Source: Lophius americanus (Eukaryota; Chordata; Actinopteri; Lophiiformes; Lophiidae). From it: a stretch of DNA of 64,000 nucleotides. Each line of letters opens with the position of its first letter. The first letter of the stretch is position 1. Shown in pieces: positions 49,581 through 60,452 of the stretch. The notes under the pieces were generated by a model. The model was not told where the DNA came from, ran no database searches, and worked only from the letters and a program-made list of their open reading frames with translations. The DNA lies in assembly GCA_037951165.1 (NCBI GenBank), contig JBBDHG010000019.1, forward strand, positions 10,332,001 through 10,396,000, read 5' to 3'. A program made the position numbers and the translations under genes.

Positions 49581-50540
49581 TATACACATGGTTGTGTGTT
49601 CATACCATATGAGTTTCTCTCTCTCTGAGTAGATCTGTGTACATGTGTAAATGTTTATAGGGGTATGTACTGTGCATAGCAGTGTGCATTTGCCATCAGT
49701 GTGCTGCACAGATTGTGTTTGTCTCCCTTTACCTTTTCCACTTATCTGGACATGCAAACCCCTCTGCGTGAAGATGTGAGATGTGAGAAGTGGCGTCTGA
49801 CTGTGAGGAGATTTGAGCTGTGGTAATATTCAGGTTTGGGATCCCTCTCTGTCTGTAGGATTAACCTCAGATGGAAAGGATCTGGCCTGCACACCATTGA
49901 CAAAGCCACAGTTATGTATGATACAAGAGCTCAGCAGTCGCATTTAACATTGAAGCCAAACCTCACAGGTATATCAGAGTTGCTGCATTTTCTACTTCAT
50001 AGATCTACAATCAGTGTGGTTATTATGCACTGTACAATAGCAAATACATATTACCAATAATCTTTGCATAGAAACTGTATGTTTGTTCCAGCAAGAAATG
50101 TCATGATTATTCCATAATCCACTGATGTCATTGATCAAAGTTAATCAAAAATATTGTGCATAATCATTCATCAATATTCTACCACATCTGATGTTTGATA
50201 ATGGTGTCATAGCTTATTCTGCAATGGGTGCAGAAGAAGTTGCTCATGCCACTGACGGTTTGGAAATGTGTTAAACCTTTTCTTGAGCATATATTGACGT
50301 GAACATCATGAATTATTGTGAGTGTATTTTGTTTAATCGGAGGAGATATTGGTCAAAACCACTGCTAAAGTAAATCTAAAATGATGAACACGGATCTACC
50401 AACCTGCCAAACTTGGACAGCTGGCCATAACTGCAGGTCCATCCAGGCAATTGGTTATGACTATGGCTTTTGAACAAGAGTCATCTTCATGAGTTGTATT
50501 TGAATTATTATACTGTTATTAAGCTAGCTATTATTTTAAG

Positions 50541-50740
50541 GCTGTGTCTCAATTCGGGGGTGGTTGCATTCAATGAAAGACACTCTATGAGGGTCAGGCC
50601 ACAGTTAGAACTGTAAAATAAAACAGTCTGGTCTACAGCAAAAATCATAATCCACTGGTGTGAAGGAAATCATGGACCACATTGACACATTTGTGGAACA
50701 CATTGAAAGGAACCTTTTAAAAAGGACGGCCTTTTCAAAC
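50541..50740. mobile_element. Possible non-autonomous DNA transposon remnant
   Basis: Starts aggctgtgtctcaattcggg and contains a ccttttaaaaaggacggcct block near 50712-50731. These resemble the end and inner repeats of a common teleost non-autonomous hAT family. The ends do not pair clearly, so this is tentative. Confidence 0.3.
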
Positions 50741-50962
50741 TATGAATAAATATGTGTATGTCAAAATAATTAGCAAAAAAGTTCATTCTAATCCTGAATC
50801 AAATTTGAGTCAAAGAAACAATTAAGTCGAGACGTATTTTTTACGAGGGAGGGAGCGAATAGTCACAAACCCTGGGTCATTCGTCCATCTGTCCAGTCAA
50901 TGGTCAATTTGGAGCCCCAGAATACAGATAAATGGATGGCGGACAGAGTCTGTGTGTGTCTA

Positions 50963-50967
<5 letters not shown>

Positions 50968-50999
<32 letters not shown>

Positions 51000-51010
51000 G
51001 TGTGTGTGCA
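50968..51010. repeat. (TG)n microsatellite
   Basis: A TG run interrupted by tgcg. Confidence 0.95.
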
Positions 51011-51281
51011 CGCAAACATTTATGAAAGGCTCAGGCAGGTCGTACCAACTCCATCACTGTGGATAAATAGGGACACCCGTGTCCCTATTGGAGGGAGAGA
51101 GACGGAAGAATGGGAGAGGAAAGGCGGAGGATGAGGAGTGATAGGTGGAGGTTATCTGGCCGCAGACAATGCAGACGGCAGGCATATGAGACTGAAAGGT
51201 ATTGTTCATTATTAGGTAGCAAAAAGTTAAAAAAGAAGCCTCCTGCATGCACAGCCACACACTGAGCTTCAGTGAATAGAT

Positions 51282-51327
51282 CAATATGAGACCACAGTGG
51301 ACTTTTGTCCACTGTGGTCTCATATTG
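51282..51327. repeat. Perfect hairpin, 21-bp arms, 4-nt loop
   Basis: Left arm 51282-51302 (starts caatatgagaccacag), loop tttt, right arm 51307-51327, the exact reverse complement. The arms are too short for a typical animal microRNA precursor. Confidence 0.97.
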
Positions 51328-52390
51328 TAAACTGATTTTAAAAAGTAAACACATTTTTACAGGTACATTAAGCATTGGGGCATTGATATTACATTGAAAA
51401 AAACTCTTAATGAAAGCAGTAACACTAGCATTATTGATGTTGTGCAGTAACACTTGATGATGTTAACATCACTCACAATTTTGATGCAGTAATTGAAATG
51501 ATAAATTCAAAGGTCAACAAATTTCAGTTAAGGTTTCTTGTATGCTAGATTTTCAGTGGGATATAATAGTCTGGAATTAAGGAAAATTTTTGTTTTGCCT
51601 TACATCACTTTTCACAGCCTGCATAATAATTAGCTGTTAGAATGAGCAGCTTCATCCACTGTGGCTGCTGCTTTATCCTTGGAGGAGGAACTTCAAGGAT
51701 AAAGAGATATAGAAAAATACAAACAATAAATATATCTTATTTTATGATTGGAGTGAGAGGGGCGTGATATGCAAACAAAAAGTCAGCAGGTTTCTTTGCA
51801 AACAAAATATTTATCAGTAGTAACATTTATCAGTAGAAAATATGTATGACCTCTCAGGAAATGTGTCAATGAAGACAACACAAGAACCTTTAGTCCATAG
51901 AAAAGGGGATAGGAACAGTGTTTCAGAAATTTGGGACTTGACTACTTTCAGCTAACAGAGATGACAAGAAATACACGCTGATGTTTGGTGGAATATACAG
52001 TAGATGACCGTTTACAGCCCATATATTATCTTGCTTAAAAAGGTCACATCCATAAAGGACCAAAATTTCTCTGAGGGGGTGTACTTGGGCTGCAACAAAG
52101 TTTACATAGGTGGTTTGTACCAATGTTAAATAAACATCAAGGGCAGAACCCATTCTAGAGTGGGCACTGTGAGCACATCCCTATATATAGCAAGCTGTGA
52201 TGAACTGTATGTTCTGACACTTTCTATAAGAATCAGTATCAATTTTTTCACAGTTTGTGCTTTGGTACATAAATAATAAATACAAGTTATGTGGAATCGG
52301 AAAAACACGATATAGCCTTTTCTCCCCTGGTGCTTAAACGGGCAATGGGCGCCCATGACACTGTCTAAGGTTTATCCTCCTTAGACCAAA

Positions 52391-52550
52391 GATTAGATCA
52401 ATGCCCATTTTTCAAACTTCCAACACACCAACTTTGAGGGAAGAAATGTTGCTGCATAAAATATCCCACCCACTGACAGATGCTATTGTAATGACATAAA
52501 GAATTGTATTCACTTCACCTGTCATTGGTTCTAATGTTAGGGGTTATCCA
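52391..52550 (-). mobile_element. Family M Tc1/mariner fragment
   Basis: The blocks atgcccatttttcaaacttc, caacacaccaactttgaggg, atcccacccactgacagatg and cacttcacctgtcattggtt match the minus-strand 5' terminus of the family (compare 54370-54480). It ends at a degraded terminal repeat (taatgttaggggttatcc). Only the first ~160 bp of the element remains. Confidence 0.7.
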
Positions 52551-54181
52551 TGTATATATGTAAAGTAAAGTAAGTAAATATGTTCAAACAAATATTTATG
52601 CAGACAGAATTTAACTCAGACACCCTAAGGTTAGATAAAAGCACTTCAATTAAATAAATAAAATTATTTATTAGATTAAATAAATTCAATCTATTTATAA
52701 ACATCACAGACATGCCCTAAAATAAACTTGCTTGCCATCCCTCCTTCTCTCTTGTTCATTATCTGTCTGTCATTTCTTTCTCTCCCAACAATTTGTGGCC
52801 CATGCTTGGGTCTTTCTTCATCCCCCCCCCCTTGCGGGTTAGTAACTGTTCATCGCTGTCATCTCTCTTTTTCTGTCTCTCTTTTCATCTCTCTCTTTCT
52901 CCCTTTCTCTCTCTCTGCCTCCCACCTCAGGGCCACTCCAGTCTAAATGGAGTGATTAGTCTAAAGTGGGTGCTGTCAGTGAGATCATCCTAAGATAGTG
53001 TCCTATCTGGAATGACCTGAGCCGACAGCAGACCAGCTCCAGAGAGACAGAGAGAAAGAGGGACACTATTAAATGTTCTATTTGTGACAGCTGGCTCCAG
53101 GCTCTGCCACAGCCATTCCTCCTCTCTTTAGAGCTCCATCTACTGTATATCCAACTACAGCTCTGGCTCTGAGTGGAATCTACGTCAACCAGGAAATGGG
53201 AGAGGAAAGGAAAGGAGAGGAGAGGAGAGAAGAGGAGAGTTAAAACCTACACTCTACACATTGAGGATATAAATTGAGACGTATGATCTTCAATAATACG
53301 CAGTCTAAAAGATTAGAACGCCGAGGCCTACACCTGTCTCTGTCACTTCCACACACACAAATACAGAGCATTACAATAGACTGGGGAGGGCACATGCCGA
53401 CAAAAGCCATTTCATAATGTGCTAACCTCATTCACACATTAATCTACCACAATAGATTCCTAATCACATAATCCACAGAAATTATACAGACTAAACCTTT
53501 TGATTATAATTGCACATATGGAGGGGAAGGGGGGGTGTTAGGCAACAGGAATGAAAGGTGACTGCGTACGTTTGTGAATATGTGCAAGCTTTGGCTACTG
53601 ATATAAAACTGAGACGTGAGTTTGTCCCAAGCACGCAACTGCGTATCGGTGGAAGGGTTTGCCTTCATTGTTTTTCAAGTGAGGATAACACTCAGCCTCT
53701 CAACAAAAATATTTTCTGGGATGCATTGTTGTTATTGTGTCTGTTGGAGTGTTAGCGTAAAAATTATAATGTTTATGCCATTTTAGAAATGGATGTGATT
53801 CCTCCCACTTGACAACTCATAATTGCACTAATCATGATGGTGTTAAAGCACTCCACATAATGTGTGATCCAGTATGCAAACATTGGAACACAGACACAAA
53901 TGCGTACATACACAGCACACTATTCAACAGATGTATGGGTATACTCATGAAAAACTCAAGTGTTTTGATCACTTCTTTTGATTAAGGTTGAGTTACAAAC
54001 AACAATTGACCTGTGGATGTATGTAATTCACTGTATGTGTGACGCCCTAGATGTGTGAAGCTCTGCGTTGAACTACGTGCTCTGATAATGTTCTATTAGA
54101 ACCGGCAATAACATTTTCAACAATTTGTAGTAAAGTAGCTCCTCTGTGGGATGGGAAGCAAGGACTAGCCTTCCCCTCCTA
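52551..54181. other. Unique DNA; possible regulatory patch 52920-53110
   Basis: A pyrimidine-rich stretch (52735-52925) is followed by a GC-balanced patch (cagggccactccagtctaaa to gacagcagaccagctcc) with no repeat or frame signature. A GGAGA-type purine tract lies at 53197-53240. No gene is seen. Confidence 0.4.
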
Positions 54182-54490
54182 CATGCATCAATGAACATTG
54201 GGTGTCCATGACTCCTTAAACCACCTTGTTAGGTATTTACCACTGCTGACTTGGAACATAAACACTTCCAGCAGTTTTAGAGATGCTCTGATCCAGTCGT
54301 CTAGCCATCATAATTTTGCCCTTGTCAAAGTCCCTCAGAGCTTCTCAGGTCTTTCCTGTCTCCTTTACATCAACTTTTAGGATAAGATGTTGACTTGCTG
54401 CTAACCCACTGACAGATGCCATTGCAACAAGACACATAATCCATGTTAATCTGACTTCAACTGTCAGTGGTTTTGATGTTATGGCTGCCA
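54182..54490 (-). mobile_element. Family M Tc1/mariner, 5' third
   Basis: The most complete 5' portion in the window. Right to left on the minus strand: terminus near 54489 (cataacatcaaaaccactga), the 5' untranslated block (gggttagcagcaagtcaaca), then the transposase N-terminus with gacaagggcaaaattatgat and ggctagacgactggatcaga. It reaches gtcatggacacccaatgttc, then gatgcatg, at 54182-54210. The 3' two thirds, including the catalytic residues, are missing. Confidence 0.75.
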
Positions 54491-55056
54491 TGGTATGAGT
54501 AAGATTGTGCCACTAAGAGACAATTTAGTTGTACATGATTGTAATTTACAGCACATTCAATATGAGAATAATGGTTTTACCTTAGTGTGTGTGTGTGTTT
54601 GTGTGTGGGTGTGTGTGTGTATGTGCCTAAAATTAGGCTCTTCAGTTAGAAAAGGTAGGATTAAAAAGAAGGGTTAGAATTTCAGAGAGAGACAGAGATG
54701 CTTCAGAGAGCCCATCACGTATGCATTGAAAATTTCTTCCCCGCTGCAATTATTCAAGAGCTGATGTTTGCTAGAAAAAATGATGTGCAACGCGGATGCA
54801 GGCTGAAAGAAAAGTCAGCAGGTGGGGATTAACATGAGGTCAGATGGTTTGCGTAGTTTACCTATGAATCCAGAATGCCCGGATGAGAATATGTGTGAGT
54901 GTGGTGTAGAGTGAGTAAAAGATAAAAACAGACAACTGCCCGCTCCAGCAGATAATTCCGCGATAGGTAATGAATAACTTGTGGAGTGTAAAAAAAGGAG
55001 GAGAGAAGAGCCCCTTTTACACAAGCCTGATGCACCTTTATTCAGTCCGGTGTTCT
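54491..55056. other. Unique DNA
   Basis: A short TG tract lies at 54583-54622. No gene is seen. Confidence 0.45.
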
Positions 55057-55300
55057 ATATAAACGTAATTGAGGTTTTAGGGGGTCTTTGTTCCTCTGCT
55101 TCTGTAGAACATCTGTAGGAACGCGAGGTGGACAGGGAGGACTAGTTTGTCATGTTTTCACAACAGATCATGTATGTGGCCAACAACCAGGAGACTTAAA
55201 AGCAGTAGCAGTTCACAGTTCACTCAAAGAAGAAAAAAAAAAATCATCTGAAAATGTCTTTAGAGTAGGCAGGCCGCAAGAGGTCTGGGCTCCTTAACTT
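55057..55300 (+). repeat. Unclassified repeat unit U, copy 1
   Basis: Runs from atataaacgtaattgaggtt to gggctccttaactt. By eye it matches 59747-60017 with about five substitutions. It differs otherwise by a 31-nt segment absent here (after tctgt at about 55105) and an A-run of 11 rather than 7. I cannot place it in any family. Its open frame (69 codons from 55088) is shifted by the A-run relative to copy 2, which argues against conserved coding here. Confidence 0.85.
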
Positions 55301-57620
55301 CCAAGCAGATTGTAATGTAACAGCGAAAGTTATTCAAGTTTTTTGGCATGCTCAACCCACTCTTCAGAAAGCACTACTCGTGGAACTTCAGCAGGATTTT
55401 AAGTCATACTCTTTTTCTGTTCAGTGTAAACAGAGACATCAAAGATGAGGGTCGACATTTTGGCACTTTTGTACAATCCCTGGGTAAAAAGGCTAGAAGG
55501 TGAACTACGTTTGGTAGATATTTCCTAAACGACAATGCTTGTAAAGCATACTCCAGTGTCGGTTCATTTCATCTGTTAGGTGTTTCTATTTTACCATTTT
55601 TATAATATTCCATTTTTGGATTGTGTTTCTTCTATGTTACATTAATAGGAGAATAACGTATGGAGTTGTTCACTCTATTCCATAAGAATAGACTGAACAT
55701 GTGAAGGAGGCTCTCCTCTACAGAGATTGACAGTATAAAGTCGACCCGAAGGAGCAGAACAGGAGGTGATAGATCTTAAAACTGAACAAAATCCCCAAGA
55801 GAGTTGAGAGATTTAGTCTGGGCCATTTTCTTGATGTTTCATTTGTTATTGTTTACCCCAAAGCAAGAAGACTTACCCCTTGCACACTCAGGCCATAGTA
55901 ACTGCTCGAAGCATTTTATCATTCTCACCTTTCACTCATGTTCAGTCTCAATTACCCAGTCCAAGGCACGATTAATATCAACTGTGCTCATTCAGCCAGG
56001 CTACTCCATCCACTTACTGTCACACACCATCATGGTTTCCCTATCATCATCAGCTACTGTTTTTTTTAAATATCATTCTCTTATTAGTTTCTTGTACATA
56101 TTCTGACACTAAAAGATAAAGCTTAAGGTTTTTGACTGTAAGCCAGTGTGCATATAATCTTTCAGAAGGCTTTATTATAGGAGTGCCACTGATGACTGAT
56201 ACTTAACTGTACTTAATGGGTCTTATAGCCAAGAAAAAAAATTCAGCCATTCATCTATTAATTGATAATTGGATCAAGCAAATCACTAAATATTTTGATT
56301 TTAATCCATAAATCATTTCAGATATATTTCAGCAACATTTTCCACACATGAAACTTCTTATATGCATGATTTTGTTGTTGTTGTTGGGGATCCATTTCCA
56401 TTTATGATATTAAATGAATAATCTTCCAACCTCTTAGTTGGACAAAAAACAAGATTTGATGGTATCACTTTGTTCACTGTGATGAGACTCTTATTTGACA
56501 CTTAAGAGATTCAACCTATTTATTGTTACTATAACAGCAAATTTTGTAGTAAGTCATTGCAGGGAAGTACAAACAGTAGTTATGAAATATCAATGAATGG
56601 GTATTAAAAGCTTCAGTACCAGTTCTGTTGTTACTTTTTTGAATGTGGTACATTCCTTTTAGCTGGTGGTGATGGTTTTCTGTGGGTTTTTGTCGATCAC
56701 ATTCGCACACTACATTATGACCTGTAGGAGAAGGAAGGATTGTATGTAGACATATGTTAGAGACTGCTGAGTTTGTGAAACAACAACATACAACTTAGCG
56801 CTCAATCCCAAACACTGTACCACCTTTCACCTTTTTTTCTGTGTCAAAGGTCATAGTTGGGTTTTAAAATGAAGAATCAATACAGGAAACCAAGGAAGCA
56901 CTTGTAACCCTAAGAGACTAATATAACTGTAATTCTCAATATTTCATTCAACATATACTTTCTACACCATTTCTCAATTTTCAGCTCACTTTATCATTAT
57001 TTGATTATCTGAAAAGGACAGAAATATCTTTTATACAAAAACACAAACACATATACATGCACACACATACACATATATACACACACTTTAAAGACTAGGC
57101 ACACTTAAAATCAACAGACAGACGGCTGCTAACACAAACATCATATACTATCCGAAGCCGCTGAAAGCTCTCGCTTGTTAAATGATCAGATTGTTCTTGC
57201 TGGAGGCTTGCCTCTAAACATATAAAGCTAAACCTGCCTGATGCTAAAAGCTTGACTTAGTCCTGTTCAATATTGCATGGTGCTAATGTCTCAACGCCTG
57301 GCACAGATTGGCAACACACGTCTCCTGGGTGAGGTGAGCGTGTAAGGGTGGAAAAACTGCGAGCAAGAATAAATAAAAGTGGAATGATACAGCTGCCTCA
57401 TTTCCTATCACTTTGTTTTGTTGTGTTTTTAATCACTTACTTTCATCTATGTTATCTATTTGTCTTCATAAGCTTTTAAACTCTTTTGAATCCACTGATG
57501 CAAAATAGGTTAAAGAAATTCATACTTAACAGACGATTTGAAGAACAAAGTGCAGAAAGCATTTTCAAGAATAACTTCTCTCTAGGCACACATATTTCAT
57601 AGAGAACTCTGGCGCCTCAC
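55301..57620. other. Unique DNA
   Basis: AT-rich with a short TTG run (56371-56384) and CA-rich patches (57040-57086). The 100-codon plus frame at 55804-56106 has no recognisable motif. No gene is seen. Confidence 0.45.
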
Positions 57621-57622
57621 TC

Positions 57623-57692
57623 TTAATAATAATAATAATACCTTATACTTATATAGCGCTTTTCGAGATACCCAAAGACGCTTTACAGAATA
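57623..57692 (-). mobile_element. LINE 3' tail (L2-like)
   Basis: An (AAT)n stretch (57626-57640) is followed by ttatacttatatagcgcttt, tcgagatacccaaagacgct and ttacag. On the minus strand this is the usual LINE end ...ctgtaaagcg...aaaagcgctatataa...(ATT)n. The sequence differs from the L2 copies at 48 and 62 kb, so it is a related but separate family. Confidence 0.6.
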
Positions 57693-57799
57693 TAGTCCTG
57701 GACAGAGAAGCGGAACCTCTCCATCAGGACGTAGAAGCGGCGAACACACGACGCCAGCGTCCTCTCCACATATGTACATGTAATGGTATTCATTCATTT

Positions 57800-58026
57800 G
57801 TTACACAGAGAGACAGACAACCGTTCACACTCACATTAACTCCTTTGGGCAATTTAAGGGTCAGGGTAACCAATTCACTTAGATTAGATAGCATGCTTTT
57901 GGGCTGTGGGAGGAGGCCGGATTTCCCCGACAGAACCCACGCAGGGAGAACAGGCAAACTCCGCACAGAAGAGTCAGCGGTGTTTACTTGGTAGCGGGTT
58001 CAAATCAGCAGATTTGAACCCGCTAC
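57800..58026 (-). mobile_element. V-SINE-like SINE, minus strand, ending in a palindrome
   Basis: The blocks agacaaccgttcacactcac, gggcaatttaagg, gctgtgggaggaggccggat, cagaacccacgcagggagaa and caggcaaactccgcacagaa are the reverse complement of the V-SINE central domain; compare tctccctgtgctttacgtgg at 26435-26470. The SINE is cut at its B-box, which is duplicated in inverted form (57991-58026). Confidence 0.75.
57991..58026. repeat. Perfect palindrome at a SINE B-box, 16-bp arms, 4-nt loop
   Basis: Left arm 57991-58006 (gtagcgggttcaaatc), loop agca, right arm 58011-58026. The arm contains gggttcaaatc, the B-box seen at 26389 in the intact SINE. Two B-boxes therefore face each other. Confidence 0.95.
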
Positions 58027-58354
58027 TGAATCCACCTGAATCCACTTTCCTTCATTATTTCTTTAACCGTCTATTTTCCTCTTCCGGCCTGTGTGGTATT
58101 CCCTGTTAGAATTATAGACCAACCGAATGGATTCATGGACCTTTTCCTCTCATTCTGTGGTTGTCTGACTTTAGCACTAGGTATGACTCTGTATGTGTTT
58201 GGTTTATGTATTTGTGTCTCATAAAGAGAGAGAGAAAATTATCGACATATAACAGTAAAATATTTAAACTGTCCTGATATCTTCAGGTCACCTCACTTAA
58301 GTTTACCGTAACTTTTACAACAAACTGCCAGAAAATCCAACATGTATTTGGCCT
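58027..58354. other. Unique DNA
   Basis: No feature is seen. Confidence 0.4.
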
Positions 58355-58376
58355 GGAGAGAGAGAGAGAGAGAGAG

Positions 58377-58430
<54 letters not shown>
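58355..58430. repeat. (GA)n microsatellite
   Basis: About 76 bp with one caag interruption near 58377. Confidence 0.98.
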
Positions 58431-58432
<2 letters not shown>

Positions 58433-58960
58433 AGGAAAAAAGAGAAGAGAGAGAGAATCAGACAAAAAGTCTCATCTTTGTATAATGGGTCAGCAGGATC
58501 TTGACATTGTTGATTTGGACGCCACTGAGAAAGCCTGCATCAAACACCCACACCTACTCACACACACCCGCTCACTCACTTACACACACAAACACACAAC
58601 AGGGGGGAGGCCCTCATCAGAGGTAGGTGTTTTACCAACACAAATCACATCAAGTGATTAGACAGACAGAGTCACAGTGGAGACAGGTGGAATCGCAAAA
58701 GATAATGAAATGGGGCTTCCATCAACAAATAGCAAAAGAGACACACACACATGTATGCGCACACACAAATCCTCCATGCAAGGGTCCAACCACAATTCAC
58801 ATCAATGAATCAACACAAAACACAAATGACACATCCTCACACACATATAGAGACGCCATCAGGAAATCAGCGGCCAATCAGAATAATTTGACTGTGATGA
58901 TGACAGGTCTGCCATGGAACAATCTGTAGCTGCTGTCACCAGGATAGAGTATCATTACCA

Positions 58961-59025
<65 letters not shown>

Positions 59026-59639
59026 TGCATGAACACACATAGACAGACACATGCAGAAACAAATACACTTTGCTCTTGTACTGTATGTGTGATATTAAAT
59101 ATTTTGTGTGTATTTTCTAAGAGTGAGTATAACTACTGGAAAACTCAGTAGTACTGGTCCAACATACATATCGATTAGAAACACTATTCTATGAAAAACA
59201 AGGCGAAGTGACCCTCGTTGCTGTTACTGCTGTCTCTGAATATCTGCATGGATCCCCATTGTAACGAAGGTTATTCGGAAAGCGCATACCTCTGCAATAG
59301 TAGTTCACTATTGAATGATATGCAAGTTTAACTGCCTAAATTTCAACTAGGTCAACATATCATCACCTCTCAATCATAACTTATTATCTTCTAGAAGTGT
59401 TTGGTTGTGTTTTATGATTATGATCATTTTTACTGTTTTGAGGACCTTTTAGCACTTCATCCTTGGGTAGTGGACTTGTAGCCCACAGCTAAAAAATGTG
59501 AAGTTCGACAATAGGCTTAAAATGTATTGAGCAATTTAGAATGCTTTCTCTGTCTCTCTCCTCCAATCCGTAAGTGACAGTTTTGTATAAAGAGAATATG
59601 GGAAAGTGTATTTGACGCCCCCTTTATCAAAACTATAAA
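58431..59639. other. Unique DNA with CA-rich tracts
   Basis: The 100-codon plus frame at 58627-58929 runs through CA-rich sequence and lacks a domain. No gene is seen outside the (AC)n tract. Confidence 0.45.
58963..59020. repeat. (AC)n microsatellite
   Basis: About 58 bp, uninterrupted. Confidence 0.98.
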
Positions 59640-60150
59640 GCACAGAGAGGGTGCAAACCTCCGCCAACTACGAAAAAAACTAAAAGTGCCCTATCTCGCA
59701 ATGGTTGAGAAAACATTATGATGATATCAGGTCTTTTGAAATGATCATATAAACGTAATGGAGGTTTTAGGGGGTCTTTGTTCCTCTGCTTCTGTGACAA
59801 CAGTGGAGATAGAAACGAAGGAGAATAGAACATCTGTAGGAACGCGAGGTGGACAGGGAGGACTAGTTTGTCATGTTTTCACAACAGATTATTTATGTGG
59901 CCAACAACCAGGAGACTTAAAAGCAGTAGCAGTTCACAGTTCACTCAAAGAAGAAAAAAATCATCTGAAAATGTCTTTAGACTATGCAGGCCGCAAGAGG
60001 TCTGGGCTCCTTAACTTTGAATGAACAAAATTTAATCATCTTGGATATGAGAAAATGTACTTTTCAAGCCTTTTTTAGTTTTTCCCATAATATTGCTAAT
60101 ATTCAGACGAACAAAGCTTAAAGCATAAATACCTTGGCGGATGTAATTAC
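59640..60150. repeat. Interspersed repeat containing unit U
   Basis: Left part: gtgcaaacctccgccaacta then agtgccctatctcgcaatgg. Right part: acaaagcttaaagcataaat then accttggcggatgta. CCTCCGCCAA and TTGGCGGATG form an inverted pair, a pattern I recognise from a common teleost repeat. Unit U copy 2 lies between. Whether U is part of this repeat or nested in it cannot be settled from one locus, but copy 1 at 55057 lacks these flanks. Confidence 0.4.
59747..60017 (+). repeat. Unclassified repeat unit U, copy 2
   Basis: Same unit as 55057-55300 in direct orientation, 4.69 kb away. It keeps an extra 31 nt at 59796-59826 (gacaacagtggagatagaaa onward). An 88-codon frame (59758-60024) spans the unit, with no motif I recognise. 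Confidence 0.85.
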
Positions 60151-60439
60151 TAATAAGGAGGTGCCATATCTTCCAGCAGGGTAGGGCAGAGATATCTTTC
60201 AGCAAACTACCACTCTGAACAATTAAAAGCAGATATTTCTGACACCAATGCTAACACTACAGGAAAAATTAAATATGTGCTTTTGTGGATAGATCATAAA
60301 CTCTACAATGTGGGCAAACTGAAGTTCATATGTGCTGAACATATTTAAAACTAAATTTAAATTCTAAATTTATTTCAAATATCATAAATAAATAAATACA
60401 AATAAATTATATTTGATTATTTAAAATAAAATTTTGAAC
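60151..60439. other. Unique DNA
   Basis: AT-rich, no gene. Confidence 0.4.
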
Positions 60440-60452
60440 AACCTCTTCCAGT

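Larger units (their letters stand above)
48917..52390. other. Unique DNA with TG microsatellites and hairpins
   Basis: Holds the TG tracts at 49505-49580 and 50968-51010, the hairpin at 51282-51327, a weaker inverted repeat at 51671-51704 (ctttatccttg/caaggataaag) and a possible DNA-transposon remnant at 50541-50740. Frames of 104 and 122 codons on the minus strand cross simple repeats or the hairpin. No gene is seen. Confidence 0.45.

Noticed and set aside
59758..60024. 88-codon frame across repeat unit U as a possible small protein
   Set aside because: The A-run difference shifts the frame in the other copy, and the 31-nt indel is not a multiple of three, so coding is not conserved between the two copies.
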